Source of the DNA: Cellvibrio polysaccharolyticus | GTDB lineage: Bacteria; Pseudomonadota; Gammaproteobacteria; Pseudomonadales; Cellvibrionaceae | Assembly (NCBI RefSeq): GCF_015182315.1 | Contig: NZ_PRDL01000001.1 | Coordinates: 806,001 to 870,000, forward strand | Reading direction: 5' to 3' | Length of the DNA: 64,000 nucleotides | Part shown: positions 26,925 through 37,063 of the stretch, one piece after another | How the letters are laid out: each line of letters opens with the position of its first letter | How positions within the stretch are numbered: position 1 is the stretch's first letter | Translations under genes and position numbers: made by a program | The notes under the pieces: generated by a model | What the model was told of the DNA's origin: nothing | The model's database searches: none | What the model saw: the letters and a program-made list of their open reading frames with translations, nothing else

Positions 26925-28232
26925 TTGTTTTTTGATCGCCCTGATTCAGGTGAACTGGCTGTGCTGGTTCACCTGAACGTCTCTTATGGCCAGGAATCCG
27001 AAGATCCTCGTGAATTCGAGGAGCTTGTGCTTTCCGCCGGCGGTGACCCCGTTGCATTTGTGACAGGTAAAAGTACCTCTCCCAATGCCCGTTTTTTCAT
27101 TGGAAGTGGCAAGCTGCAGGAGCTGCAACAACTGGTTGCAGAGCTTAAAGCCGAGCTGGTCATTTTCAACCACACACTTTCTCCCAGCCAGGAGCGCAAT
27201 CTCGAAAAAGAATTGCAATGCCGGGTGCTGGATCGAACCGGTCTCATTCTCGACATCTTTGCCCAGCGCGCCCGTACTTTTGAAGGCAAGTTGCAGGTAG
27301 AGCTGGCCCAGTTGCGCCATATGGCAACCCGGCTGGTGCGTGGCTGGACTCACCTTGAGCGTCAAAAAGGTGGTATCGGTTTGCGTGGCCCGGGTGAAAC
27401 CCAGCTGGAAACCGACCGCCGTCTGTTGCGTAACCGCATCAGTATGATTGAGTCGCGCCTGAAAAAAGTACGCTCCCAGCGTGAACAGGGGCGCCGCTCG
27501 CGGCAACGCGCCTCTATTCCTACTGTTTCGCTGGTGGGTTATACCAACGCCGGCAAGTCCACCTTGTTCAACCGGGTGACCGGTGCGGATGTCTACGCGC
27601 AGAACCAATTATTTGCGACCCTCGACCCGACGATGCGGCGGCTGGATTTGCAGGATGTGGGCGCGGTAATTTTTGCCGACACCGTGGGCTTTATCAGTCA
27701 CTTGCCGCACAAACTGGTTGAAGCATTTCGCGCCACACTGGAAGAGGCCGCCAACTCCACCCTGCTGCTGCACATTGTTGACGCCGCCGCTGAGGAGCGT
27801 CTGCATAACATTGAGCAGGTCGATATTGTATTGGGCGAAATTGGTGCTGAAGAGCTGCCGCAGTTGCGCGTCTACAACAAAATTGATTTGCTGGAGATGG
27901 CTCCGCGTATTGATCGTGATGATCGTGGCAAGCCGTTAGCCGTTTGGCTGTCGGCGCAAACCGGCGAAGGCAGCGAGCTTCTGCTGGAAGCTATTTCCGA
28001 ATTGCTGGGAACAGAAATGGTGATTGGCACTCTGATGCTGACATCGGATCAGGCGCGATTGCGGGCGCGTCTCTATCAGCAACAGGCGGTTTCTGCTGAA
28101 TCCTACCGTGATGATGGCGGTTGCAGTTTGACGGTGCGCATTCCCAAAAGTGATTTGTTGCGGGTACTGAGCAGTGAATCTATGGCGTTTGATGCGCTCG
28201 TTTGGGCCGAAGAAGGCGAATCGCAACATTAA
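26925..28232 (+). CDS. hflX: Ribosome-associated GTPase HflX (TTG start)
   Basis: 435 residues. GTPase that splits stalled ribosomes. Start is TTG at 26925, supported by GAGGT six bases upstream and by the family N-terminus (FFDRPDSGELAVLVH). The HflX domain has GSGKLQEL and LSPSQERNLEKELQCRVLDRTGLI; the glycine-rich segment GGIGLRGPGETQLETDRR is a signature. The G domain has GYTNAGKSTLFN, DTVGFI and NKIDLL. It lies 17 bp after hfq. Confidence 0.97.
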   Translation: MFFDRPDSGELAVLVHLNVSYGQESEDPREFEELVLSAGGDPVAFVTGKSTSPNARFFIGSGKLQELQQLVAELKAELVIFNHTLSPSQERNLEKELQCRVLDRTGLILDIFAQRARTFEGKLQVELAQLRHMATRLVRGWTHLERQKGGIGLRGPGETQLETDRRLLRNRISMIESRLKKVRSQREQGRRSRQRASIPTVSLVGYTNAGKSTLFNRVTGADVYAQNQLFATLDPTMRRLDLQDVGAVIFADTVGFISHLPHKLVEAFRATLEEAANSTLLLHIVDAAAEERLHNIEQVDIVLGEIGAEELPQLRVYNKIDLLEMAPRIDRDDRGKPLAVWLSAQTGEGSELLLEAISELLGTEMVIGTLMLTSDQARLRARLYQQQAVSAESYRDDGGCSLTVRIPKSDLLRVLSSESMAFDALVWAEEGESQH

Positions 28233-28310
28233 TTCCCACAATAATTGGTGGTTTGCGTCCGTGCTTTGTTAGAATCCGGCATTATCGTTTCAATGAACTG
28301 TGTTTTATAG

Positions 28311-28347
28311 AGCAGGGCGGTCAGGTTGCGAACCTGGCCGCCCTGCT
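28311..28347. repeat. Long hairpin between hflX and hflK
   Basis: Two 17-base arms with one U-G-compatible mismatch around a 3-base loop GCG: AGCAGGGCGGTCAGGTT and AACCTGGCCGCCCTGCT. No T-run follows within the next bases, so it is not a standard terminator. It lies 79 bp after hflX and 80 bp before hflK and could set the level of hflKC or act as an RNA-processing site. Confidence 0.7.
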
Positions 28348-28426
28348 GAACCTTGCGAAAAATTTGCATGGTCATCTGCCTCGCGGATGGCTTGCTCTAC
28401 CATTTTTTGACTAGTGGAGATGTTGT

Positions 28427-29575
28427 ATGGCCTGGAATGAACCGGGAGGTAATGATAAGGACCCGTGGGGTGGCGGTCGTGGTAAGAATGACGGCCCACC
28501 GGATCTTGACGAAGCGTTTAAAAAGCTCCAGGACAAGTTGAATGGTCTGTTCGGCGGCCGTTCAGGTGGTAAAGGCGGCGGCTCAGGCAGCGCTCCCCGT
28601 GGCAATCCCTGGCCGTTGTTTTCGATCATCGCTGTGGTCGCTGTGGTTATTTACCTGGCCGCCGGTTTCTATACCGTTGATGCCAAAGAGCGTGCCGTTG
28701 TATTGCAATTCGGTGCCTTCAAGGAAATCAAGGAAGAAGGTCTGAGCTGGAATGCGCCTCTGGTTACGCAAGTTTTCAAGGTTAACGTAACGGAAGAAAG
28801 TCAGTATCCGTCGCGCGCTTTGATGTTGACGCTGGATGAAAGCATTGTAGAGCTTCCGATCACCGTGCAATACAACGTACAGGATGTAAGAGATTACGTA
28901 TTGAATGTACGCGATCCTGAAATCAGCCTGCGTCACGCGGCAGACAGTGCGCTGCGTCATGTGGTGGGTTCAACCGCGTTGAATCAGGTGCTGTCTGAAG
29001 GTCGTCAAAAAATTGCTGAAGAAGTCAAACTGCGTATTCAGGCCTATCTGGATGACTACGGCACCGGCATCCTGGTGCGTGACGTGAACATTCAGGAAGG
29101 TCGTCCACCGGAAGAAGTTCGCGCTGCGTTTGATGATGTTATCAAGGCAAAAGAAGACGAAGAAAGATTAAAGAATCAGGCGCAGGCCTATTCCAACGAA
29201 GTGATCCCGCAAGCCCGTGGTCGCGCCCAGCGTATGCTGGAAGAGTCTGAAGCCTATCGTGCCGAGGTGATTGCCCGTGCAGAGGGTGAGTCGGATCGTT
29301 TTGAGCGCTTAATGGCGGAATACCATCTTCAGCCGGCGGTAACCCGCGAGCGTTTATATATTGAAACGATGGAACGTGTGATGGGTAATGCGTCCAAAGT
29401 GATGGTTGATGTGCAGGGCGGCAACAACATGTTGTATCTGCCTCTGGATCGTCTGGTGCAGTCGGAGAACCGTCCGGCCCAGCAATCCTACCAGCAGTCG
29501 CAATCGGTCGTGCGTGAAGCACCGCGTGCGCTGGAGCAGACGCCAACCACCAGTATTCGTCGGGAGATTCGCTAA
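28427..29575 (+). CDS. hflK: HflK subunit of the FtsH modulator complex
   Basis: 382 residues. SPFH/band 7 membrane protein that with HflC forms a cage around the FtsH protease and tunes membrane protein turnover. A Gly-rich cytoplasmic N-terminus (GGRSGGKGGGSGS) precedes one membrane segment (LFSIIAVVAVVIYLAAGFYTV, split here: LFSIIAVVAVVIYLAAG at about 64-80). The band 7 domain is about 80-260, followed by a helical stretch and a Gln-rich tail. Its stop overlaps the hflC start by one base. Confidence 0.96.
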   Translation: MAWNEPGGNDKDPWGGGRGKNDGPPDLDEAFKKLQDKLNGLFGGRSGGKGGGSGSAPRGNPWPLFSIIAVVAVVIYLAAGFYTVDAKERAVVLQFGAFKEIKEEGLSWNAPLVTQVFKVNVTEESQYPSRALMLTLDESIVELPITVQYNVQDVRDYVLNVRDPEISLRHAADSALRHVVGSTALNQVLSEGRQKIAEEVKLRIQAYLDDYGTGILVRDVNIQEGRPPEEVRAAFDDVIKAKEDEERLKNQAQAYSNEVIPQARGRAQRMLEESEAYRAEVIARAEGESDRFERLMAEYHLQPAVTRERLYIETMERVMGNASKVMVDVQGGNNMLYLPLDRLVQSENRPAQQSYQQSQSVVREAPRALEQTPTTSIRREIR

Positions 29576-30450
29576 TGAGTAACAGAGGTTTCTTCGGCGT
29601 TATTGTTGCCGCAATTATTTTGATGGTTATTTCCAGCAGCATTTACGTGGTTACCGAGTACGAGCGCGCGGTCGTATTGCGCTTCGGACGTCTGGTGCAA
29701 ATGGATGTAGAGCCTGGCCTGCATTTCAAGCTGCCGGTTGCCGACAAGGTGCGTAAATTCGATGGTCGTTTGCTGACCGCTGATATGCGCCCGGAAAGCT
29801 TCTTTACGGTCGAGAACAAGCGTTTGATTGTGGATTCCTTCATCAAATGGCGTATCAAGAACGTAGAAAACTACTATAAGGCTACCGGTGGTGATGAGCG
29901 TGTTGCCGCAGAGCGTCTGGCATCGCGTGTTGCCGATGGTCTGCGTAACCATTTCGGTCGTCGCACCATGCATGAAGTGGTTTCCGGTCGTCGCGATGAG
30001 TTGATGGAAGAATTGACTCATAGTCTGAATCTGGTGACCGAAGATTTGCTGGGTCTTGAAGTTGTTGATATTCGCGTCAAGCGTATTGACCTGCCTACAG
30101 ACGTAAGCGATTCGGTATATGCCCGTATGGCGGCTGACCGTGAAAAGGAAGCGCGTGAATATCGCTCCAAAGGTCAGGAGCAGGCTGAAGTTATTCGCGC
30201 CGATGCTGACCGTCAGCGTGCCGTGCTGGAAGCCAACGCTTACCGTGATGCCGAGCGTATTCGCGGTGACGGCGATGCAAAAGCTGCTGCTATCTTCGCT
30301 GCTGCTTATAGTCAGGATCCCGAGTTTTACGCATTCGTGCGTAGTCTCACTGCCTATAGCAATACCTTTAAAGGGCGTGAAGATTTGCTGGTGGTTGATC
30401 CGGACAGCGATTTCTTCCGCTACCTGAAAGACGCCAGCGGGAAAAAATAG
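29575..30450 (+). CDS. hflC: HflC subunit of the FtsH modulator complex
   Basis: 291 residues. Partner of HflK, an SPFH/band 7 protein anchored by one N-terminal membrane helix (FFGVIVAAIILMVISSSIYVV without its first residues, about 5-24). Marks include YERAVVLRFGRLVQ, EPGLHFKLP, RVADGLRNHFGRR and the helical segment AREYRSKGQEQAEVIRADAD. The 1-bp overlap with hflK shows translational coupling. A terminator follows 42 bp later. Confidence 0.96.
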   Translation: MSNRGFFGVIVAAIILMVISSSIYVVTEYERAVVLRFGRLVQMDVEPGLHFKLPVADKVRKFDGRLLTADMRPESFFTVENKRLIVDSFIKWRIKNVENYYKATGGDERVAAERLASRVADGLRNHFGRRTMHEVVSGRRDELMEELTHSLNLVTEDLLGLEVVDIRVKRIDLPTDVSDSVYARMAADREKEAREYRSKGQEQAEVIRADADRQRAVLEANAYRDAERIRGDGDAKAAAIFAAAYSQDPEFYAFVRSLTAYSNTFKGREDLLVVDPDSDFFRYLKDASGKK

Positions 30451-30491
30451 CGCACGGTGGCTCATTGCCTGCAAAGTGTGTAAAATCCCGG

Positions 30492-30518
30492 AACCGAGCC
30501 AACTGGCTCGGTTTTTTA
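30492..30518 (+). terminator. Terminator after hflKC
   Basis: Stem CCGAGCC / GGCTCGG followed by TTTTTT, 42 bp past the hflC stop. Confidence 0.9.
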
Positions 30519-30635
30519 TGAGCAAATGATGGCTCTAATGCCATTTGTCATCACCCGCCGGAATAGTTAATTGCTTTTGCTCACTGTTCATTGGTGTCGG
30601 GTTACTTTTGTTGAAATAAACCGTATCGAGTCGCT

Positions 30636-31811
30636 ATGACTTATGCTGATCGCTGGTTATTGCCTGATGGTGTGGAGGAAATCCTTCCTGCCGATGCAAA
30701 ACCGATAGAATTCCTGCGCCGACAGTTATTGGACTTGTATGGTGCCTGGGGATACGACCTGGTGATTCCGCCATTACTGGAATACACCGATTCCCTGCTT
30801 ATTGGGCTCAGCAAGGATGTAGACCTGCTGACCTTCAAAGTGACTGACCTGTTAACCGGGAGAACGCTGGGTATCCGTGCGGATATCACCCCGCAAACTG
30901 CCCGGATGGACGCCCACAGTTTTACTCGTACCGGTGCCAACCGTCTGTGTTATGCCGGCCATGTCGTTTATACCAAGCCGAAAAATCCGTTAGCCACCCG
31001 TACGCCGATTCAGGCGGGCGTTGAGTTTTATGGTGAGCCGGGTATTGCTGCCGATATTGAAGTGGTGTCCCTGCTGCTTGAATCGCTGCGGGTCGCCGGT
31101 TTACCCAAGTTGCATATCGACCTGGGGCATGTGGGTATTTACCGTGCGCTGGTATCGGCTGCCGGGCTAAGTGCTGCACAGGAAGAGAGCTTCTTTGAAC
31201 TGTTGCAACGCAAAGCAATGACCGAGATTCGTGTCTGGGTTGCCGAAAATATTCAAATTCCTGCTATTGCCGCTTTGTTTGTCGACCTGCCATTACTGGC
31301 CGGTGATAAATCCATTCTTGCGGTCGCTCGTGAGCGCTTTGCGGTGCTGGCGCCCGATGCTGTTGAGGCGGTTGATCAGTTGATCGCCGTGGCCGACACG
31401 ATTGAAAAACGCTATCCGCAAGCGGTGATGTACTTTGATCTCGGCGAGTTGCGCGGTTACCACTACTTAACCGGTCTGGTGTTTGCTGCATTTGCACCAG
31501 GCTATGGCAACCCGGTTGCCAGTGGTGGTCGTTATGACCACATTGGTGAAGTGTTTGGTCGTGCGCGGCCTGCCACCGGTTTTGCGGTTGATATTACTGC
31601 GCTTGGCAAGCTGGGTATTTTGCCAGCCGCCAACTGTGGTGGTATTGCGGTAATCGCCAGTGATGACCCGGCCCAGTGGGCGGTCATTCAGCAGTTGCGA
31701 GCCAACGGCGAGCGTGTTGTATCGGTATTTGATAGCCAGTCATTGGCCGAGTCAGGTTGTGACCGCCAGCTGGTATCAACCGGAGAAACTTACAAGGTCG
31801 AGGCGCTTTAG
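30636..31811 (+). CDS. hisZ: ATP phosphoribosyltransferase regulatory subunit HisZ
   Basis: 391 residues. Histidyl-tRNA synthetase paralogue that regulates short-form HisG in the first step of histidine synthesis. Class II synthetase-like motifs are RADITPQTARMDAH, LCYAGHVVYT, QAGVEFYGEPG and ASGGRYDHIGEVFGRARPATGFAVD. No anticodon-binding domain of HisRS is present. hisZ before purA is standard in pseudomonads and relatives; the catalytic hisG is elsewhere. Confidence 0.95.
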   Translation: MTYADRWLLPDGVEEILPADAKPIEFLRRQLLDLYGAWGYDLVIPPLLEYTDSLLIGLSKDVDLLTFKVTDLLTGRTLGIRADITPQTARMDAHSFTRTGANRLCYAGHVVYTKPKNPLATRTPIQAGVEFYGEPGIAADIEVVSLLLESLRVAGLPKLHIDLGHVGIYRALVSAAGLSAAQEESFFELLQRKAMTEIRVWVAENIQIPAIAALFVDLPLLAGDKSILAVARERFAVLAPDAVEAVDQLIAVADTIEKRYPQAVMYFDLGELRGYHYLTGLVFAAFAPGYGNPVASGGRYDHIGEVFGRARPATGFAVDITALGKLGILPAANCGGIAVIASDDPAQWAVIQQLRANGERVVSVFDSQSLAESGCDRQLVSTGETYKVEAL

Positions 31812-31892
31812 CGTCCAAACAATTGGTCCGGTATTTTTGGTCTGTCCGGTGCCGTATTTTTTAACCAGGTTCACAGAGAGTTAATCCAAGTC

Positions 31893-33188
31893 ATGGGCAA
31901 GAACGTCGTTGTATTGGGCACCCAGTGGGGTGATGAAGGTAAGGGCAAGATTGTCGATTTATTGACCGATCAGGTGTCGCTTGTCACTCGCTTCCAGGGC
32001 GGCCACAACGCTGGTCATACACTGGTGATTGATGGTAAGAAAACCGTATTGCACCTGATTCCGTCCGGTGTTTTGCGTGATGATGTGACCTGCCTTATCG
32101 GCAATGGGGTTGTGTTGTCACCCGAGGCATTGTTCAAGGAAATCGGCGAGCTGGAAGCCAAGGGTGTTCCGGTGCGTGAGCGTCTGCGTTTGTCTCCGGC
32201 CTGTCCGCTGATTCTGCCTTATCACGTTGCGTTGGATCAGGCGCGTGAAGCAGCTCGCGGCGATGCCAAAATCGGTACTACCGGTCGTGGTATCGGCCCG
32301 GCCTATGAAGACAAGGTGGCGCGTCGTGGTTTGCGTTTGAGCGATATGCTTAACCTTGACCGTTTCGCGGTGAAGCTGAAAGACGTATTGGCTTATCACA
32401 ATTTTATGTTGACCGAGTACTACAAAGTTGCTCCGGTTGATTACGAAAAAACCCTCGCCGACTGCAAAGCCTGGGCTGTTCAGTTGATCCCGATGATTGC
32501 CGATGTGACCGAGTTGTTGCACCAGGCTCGCGAGCGTGGCGAAGGCATTCTGTTTGAAGGTGCACAGGGTTCGCTGCTGGATATCGATCACGGTACCTAC
32601 CCGTTTGTTACTTCTTCCAACACCACCGCTGGCGGCACTGCTACCGGTTCCGGTTTTGGTCCGATTTATCTCGATTATGTTCTGGGTATTACCAAAGCCT
32701 ACACCACGCGTGTTGGTTCAGGCCCGTTCCCTACCGAACTGGATTGTGAAATTGGCGCCTACCTTGGCGAAAAAGGCCATGAATTCGGTGCGACGACTGG
32801 TCGTAAGCGTCGTTGTGGCTGGTTTGATATTGTGGCGGTGCGTCATGCCAACCGTATCAACAGCGTTACCGGTATCTGCCTGACCAAACTGGACGTTTTG
32901 GACGGCCTTGAAACCGTAAAAATCTGCGTCGGCTACCTGGATATCAAAGGTAACCCTACCGGTATTCCTTACGATGCAGAAGGTTGGGCTGAAATTCAGC
33001 CGGTTTACGAAGAGATGCCGGGTTGGAAAGAATCAACCGTTGGTGCGCGTACTCTGGAGCAATTGCCAGCCAATGCCCGTGCTTACATCCGTCGCCTGGA
33101 AGAATTGACCAGCACGCCGATTGATATTATTTCAACTGGCCCGGATCGCATTGAAACTATCGTATTGCGTCATCCGTTCAGTGCCTGA
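31893..33188 (+). CDS. purA: Adenylosuccinate synthetase
   Basis: 431 residues. Joins IMP and aspartate with GTP to make adenylosuccinate in purine synthesis. The start VVVLGTQWGDEGKGKIVD contains the P-loop and catalytic Asp; GGHNAGHT, GTTGRGIGPAYEDK, FEGAQGSLLDIDHGTYP and GRKRRCGWFD are family signatures. An 81-bp gap follows hisZ. Strong terminator downstream. Confidence 0.98.
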   Translation: MGKNVVVLGTQWGDEGKGKIVDLLTDQVSLVTRFQGGHNAGHTLVIDGKKTVLHLIPSGVLRDDVTCLIGNGVVLSPEALFKEIGELEAKGVPVRERLRLSPACPLILPYHVALDQAREAARGDAKIGTTGRGIGPAYEDKVARRGLRLSDMLNLDRFAVKLKDVLAYHNFMLTEYYKVAPVDYEKTLADCKAWAVQLIPMIADVTELLHQARERGEGILFEGAQGSLLDIDHGTYPFVTSSNTTAGGTATGSGFGPIYLDYVLGITKAYTTRVGSGPFPTELDCEIGAYLGEKGHEFGATTGRKRRCGWFDIVAVRHANRINSVTGICLTKLDVLDGLETVKICVGYLDIKGNPTGIPYDAEGWAEIQPVYEEMPGWKESTVGARTLEQLPANARAYIRRLEELTSTPIDIISTGPDRIETIVLRHPFSA

Positions 33189-33202
33189 TTCGGTTTGACG
33201 CA

Positions 33203-33233
33203 TAAAAAAGCCCGGCTTTTGCCGGGTTTTTTT
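33203..33233 (+). terminator. Terminator of purA
   Basis: Stem GCCCGGC / GCCGGG with TTTT loop between A and T runs, 15 bp past the purA stop. Confidence 0.9.
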
Positions 33234-33606
33234 ATGCCTGAATATTGCTCGCGCAGATTGCGCTCTGCATGTTGCAAATGGAAAACTGGTCTTTTTTCGG
33301 CAAAGATTTGATATGACAAAACATGATTGATTTTGACAGCTGTTTTATTTTTTCTTAATAACAAGTGTTTGTTACAAATCGGTTTTTAATGATAAAGATG
33401 TAGTGTAGAAAATGATGGCTACTAGTATGCAAGGCTAGTAAAAAACGTCATAATCGGGCTTCAGTCAGCTTATAGTCACGTTAACAGTATGCTGTCGACT
33501 GAAGGCATGATTGTTCGAATAATAATTTATATAAATCGTTCGACGACCCTCTGCCACACAACAAAGCTCTACTTTTCCTGATCAATACAATAAAAAGGGG
33601 TTGGCT
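33234..33606 (+). promoter_or_regulatory. Leader region of the TonB-dependent receptor gene
   Basis: About 370 AT-rich bases. It holds an inverted repeat TACTAG / CTAGTA near 33420-33440 and CTTCAGTC / GACTGAAG near 33461-33505, possible operator or leader hairpins. AGGGG lies 6 bases before the receptor ATG at 33607. No specific promoter or riboswitch class is recognised. Confidence 0.35.
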
Positions 33607-36600
33607 ATGGCTTTCCATAAAAGACAAGTGCGTGGAATTTCACAACAAGCAGGTGTGTTTAAAAAGTCACTGTTGGCTGTTTGCGTAATGGCTATCGGTG
33701 CTCCTGTTTTCGCTCAAACAGATGACGCCGTAGAAGAAATTTTAGTGAGCGGTATGCGCCAGAGTTTACAGGGTGCGCAAGATATCAAACGAAATGCCAA
33801 CACATTTGTTGACTCCATTACGGCATCCGACATCGGTTCGCTGCCTGATCGCAGTGTTCTTGAAGCGATGCAGCGTGTGCCTGGTGTGTCTATTGAGCGC
33901 TTCCAGGCCGCGGATGACCCGGACCACTTTTCGGTAGAAGGTTCCGGGGCTGTTATTCGGGGTATGTCGGCAACCCGCTCTGAATTTAATGGTCGCGATT
34001 CCTTTACCGCCGATTCCGGTCGCGGTTTATCGTTTCAGGATGTGCCGCCAGAGTTAATGGCCGGTGTGGATATTTATAAAAACCAGTCTGCCGATATGGT
34101 CGAAGGCGGGATTGGCGGTACGGTCAGTTTGCGTACCCGTAAACCTTTTGATACCCAGGGCATGATGGCCGCTGTGAACGTTGAGGGAACCTGGGGTGAT
34201 ATTGCGGAGAAATGGAAACCTACCGTTTCCGGTATTTTCAGCAACCGCTGGGAATCCGATGCCGGTGAATTCGGCTTTCTGATTAACCTCGCTCACTCCG
34301 AACTGGTGGGAACGTCACACGGTATTCAGTCCGATGTGTACAAACGTTACAAGGCCTCTGATATTGCCGGTGCGGAGAGTTTTGTGGGCGCCGATGGTAA
34401 CGGCACCGTATGGATGCCCCAGGGCGCCAACCTGCTAATGAAAGAAGATCAGCGCGAACGTCAGGGTGCAGCGGCTTCTTTTCAGTGGCGCGATACTGAT
34501 GAAAGATTTTTGTTAACCACCGAATATATTCGCTCCAATGCGAAACTCGACTGGTGGGAAAATGCCCTGAAATATCAGGGCGGTTATACCGATAGCGATT
34601 TGAACACGCGTCCCTTTGACGGCACTTCATTTTCTTTCAGTGACAATGGCTTGTTCCAGTCGGGTTTGCTCTCTCAGGCGAATAGCGCATGGCGTGCTAC
34701 CAGTGAGTTGGGGCCGGATGGTTCCGAGCCTAATACGCGTTATCCAAACCCCTACAGTAATATTCCAACGGAAGAAGGCGGTATTGGTGGCAGACCTTAT
34801 TTCGGTCACAAGCAGCAGTTGGATACCCGTGGCCAATCATCGGAAACGCTGGTCGAAGATTTCTCTGTCAATCTCACTATCAAGCCAAACGATGCATGGA
34901 CATTTGAAGTCGATTTGCAGCATGTGGATGCTGAAACGCGTGTAGATGATCTGGTTATGCACCTCGGTGTTGCAGCGCTGCAGCAATATGATCTTTCCGG
35001 CAGCCTGCCTCATCTGACCTTGATTAACCCTTGGAATAATGTGCGGGATGAAAATCCCGGTGCCTACAACAACGGCGTTAACCGTCCGGGTTGGACCAAT
35101 GATCCAGCAGGAGATAGCAACTATTTCAGTGATATCACCAGCTACTGGTACCGCTCGGCGATGGATCACTTTGAACGATCTGACGGTAAATCCGATGCTA
35201 TTCGCCTGGATGTAACCCGTGATTTTGAAAACGATGGCCTTATTAAAAGTTTCAAAGCCGGTGTTCGCTGGGCTGAGCGGGACCAAACGGTTCGAGCCAC
35301 CAGTTATGGTTGGGGATCTGTTGCTCCGGAATGGAGTTCGGGCCAGCTTTATCTTGATCATGTGCCCGATCAGTCAAATTGGTACAGCGCGGTAGATTGG
35401 TCAGACTTCCATCGCGGCGATGCGTTGAATATCGAAGGCGGAAATCATCTGTATTTCCTGAATCGTGATGTCGTTGCCTGGCACCGCGATAGCGGCGCAT
35501 GTCCGGGCGATGCAGGTTTTGTTCAGATGTCCGGAGGAGGCGATTGGTCACCTTACAAATGCCGTGAAGGTGTAGACGGTCGCTATGGCATGTTCCTGCC
35601 CAATGAAATATCCAATACGGTGGAAACCAATAAAGCTGCTTATGTTCGCCTTGATTTTGCATCCGATGAATCTCAAATGCGCTACAGCGGTAACGTAGGT
35701 TTGCGATACGTTGAGTTGAAGCGGGAAGCGAGCGGTTATCTTACTTCTCCCTCTACTGATGAAGATTACATTACACAGGATATTCCGCCGGAAGTGTTGC
35801 AAGGTCGTGCTCTGACCGGTGCATCGGTAAAAGCCTATGCTGACGCGCAGGTTGCCGCTGGTGCCTATGACAGTCTCAATGCATTTTATAACGACACAGC
35901 AAACCGTTGGGTCGGTAATAACTTCTGGTACCTGAGTGATGCCGAGCGTAATTTTGTCACTACCGCATCAGGCAGACAGGTTGCGGTTGATGATTACAAT
36001 GCATTATTGCCGAGTTTGAATCTGAAGTTGGAATTGTCCGATGAGCTGATTGGTCGTGCGGCGATCAGTAAAGCAATCGCGTTACCAGATATGGGTCTGG
36101 TTCGTAATAAAAGAGATCTGAGCGTCGATATTGACACCGTACGTGGGCAACCGACTGATCCTGATAATGCAGAAGATTGGGAGTCTGCTATTCAGTCTGC
36201 CAAAGTCGTCAACTTCAAAGGAGAAAGTGGTACACCTCATCTCAAGCCGATGGAGTCTTTGCAGTATGACTTGTCTCTGGAATGGTACTTTAGTAACACC
36301 GGGTCATTAACAGGTACATTGTTCTATAAAGATCTGAAAAACTTCTTTGTGAACGGTGCAAGTCTTGAGTCCGTAACCAACCCGTTGACTGGCGCAACGC
36401 AAGTTGTTGATGTGGTTTCCACACGGAATGGTGGCGATGGCACCATGTACGGTTATGAAATTGCCTATCAGCAATTTTTCGACATGCTGCCATCTCCATG
36501 GGATGGATTAGGTATTCAAGCTAACTACACATGGATTGAAGCATCGGGTGTTCCCAACAACGAGGAAGATTACGAAAACACCGATTGGACCGGTGGCGTA

Positions 36601-36975
36601 AATGATACCGGTGCTCGCGTAAATCTCGACACGGTTCCATTACAAGGCCAGTCAGAACATACCGCCAACCTGATATTGATGTACGAAAAAAGTGATTGGG
36701 CCGCGCGCTTGGCGTACAACTGGCGCTCCAAGTATTTGTTAACCACCCGTGATGTGATATCCAAATATCCGCTATGGAATGATGATGCCGGGTTCCTCGA
36801 CGGCTCTATTTTCTATACCGTGAATGATCATATCAAGGTCGGTTTGCAAGTGACCAATTTGCTGGATACCACATCCAAAACCATTATGATTCTGGATGAT
36901 AAAGGGACGGAAGCCGGTCGTAGCTGGTTTGTTCAAGACCGTCGTGCCACGTTGGTTCTACGGGCCACTTTCTGA
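33607..36975 (+). CDS. TonB-dependent receptor (Xanthomonas/Caulobacter type)
   Basis: 1122 residues. Outer-membrane active transporter energised by TonB. Signal peptide ends at PVFAQ; a TonB-box-like EEILVSG lies shortly after. The plug domain has SDIGSLPDRSVLEAMQRVPGVSIERF and GVDIYKNQSADMVEGGIGGTVSLRTRKPFD, marks of the large Xanthomonas/Caulobacter subfamily often used for oligosaccharides in plant-polymer degraders. The barrel runs to the terminal RATLVLRATF. The ATG at 33607 is preferred to the upstream TTG because AGGGG is well spaced. No carbohydrate enzyme is adjacent, so the ligand is unknown. Followed by its own terminator. Confidence 0.93.
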   Translation: MAFHKRQVRGISQQAGVFKKSLLAVCVMAIGAPVFAQTDDAVEEILVSGMRQSLQGAQDIKRNANTFVDSITASDIGSLPDRSVLEAMQRVPGVSIERFQAADDPDHFSVEGSGAVIRGMSATRSEFNGRDSFTADSGRGLSFQDVPPELMAGVDIYKNQSADMVEGGIGGTVSLRTRKPFDTQGMMAAVNVEGTWGDIAEKWKPTVSGIFSNRWESDAGEFGFLINLAHSELVGTSHGIQSDVYKRYKASDIAGAESFVGADGNGTVWMPQGANLLMKEDQRERQGAAASFQWRDTDERFLLTTEYIRSNAKLDWWENALKYQGGYTDSDLNTRPFDGTSFSFSDNGLFQSGLLSQANSAWRATSELGPDGSEPNTRYPNPYSNIPTEEGGIGGRPYFGHKQQLDTRGQSSETLVEDFSVNLTIKPNDAWTFEVDLQHVDAETRVDDLVMHLGVAALQQYDLSGSLPHLTLINPWNNVRDENPGAYNNGVNRPGWTNDPAGDSNYFSDITSYWYRSAMDHFERSDGKSDAIRLDVTRDFENDGLIKSFKAGVRWAERDQTVRATSYGWGSVAPEWSSGQLYLDHVPDQSNWYSAVDWSDFHRGDALNIEGGNHLYFLNRDVVAWHRDSGACPGDAGFVQMSGGGDWSPYKCREGVDGRYGMFLPNEISNTVETNKAAYVRLDFASDESQMRYSGNVGLRYVELKREASGYLTSPSTDEDYITQDIPPEVLQGRALTGASVKAYADAQVAAGAYDSLNAFYNDTANRWVGNNFWYLSDAERNFVTTASGRQVAVDDYNALLPSLNLKLELSDELIGRAAISKAIALPDMGLVRNKRDLSVDIDTVRGQPTDPDNAEDWESAIQSAKVVNFKGESGTPHLKPMESLQYDLSLEWYFSNTGSLTGTLFYKDLKNFFVNGASLESVTNPLTGATQVVDVVSTRNGGDGTMYGYEIAYQQFFDMLPSPWDGLGIQANYTWIEASGVPNNEEDYENTDWTGGVNDTGARVNLDTVPLQGQSEHTANLILMYEKSDWAARLAYNWRSKYLLTTRDVISKYPLWNDDAGFLDGSIFYTVNDHIKVGLQVTNLLDTTSKTIMILDDKGTEAGRSWFVQDRRATLVLRATF

Positions 36976-37012
36976 TAGTGTGATAACTGGTGCTTGAAAT
37001 GCCGTAGTGCAT

Positions 37013-37049
37013 AAAACCGGATTTGATTTTTTCAAATCCGGTTTTTTTT
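37013..37049. terminator. Bidirectional terminator between receptor and chemoreceptor genes
   Basis: Stem CCGGATTTG / CAAATCCGG flanked by AAAA and TTTTTTTT, between convergent genes. Confidence 0.9.
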
Positions 37050-37063
37050 CAATTTTCCAAACC

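Noticed and set aside
33420..33440. Inverted repeat TACTAG / CTAGTA as a terminator
   Set aside because: It is followed by an A-run on the plus strand and lacks a T-run in the right place on either strand; left as a possible operator.
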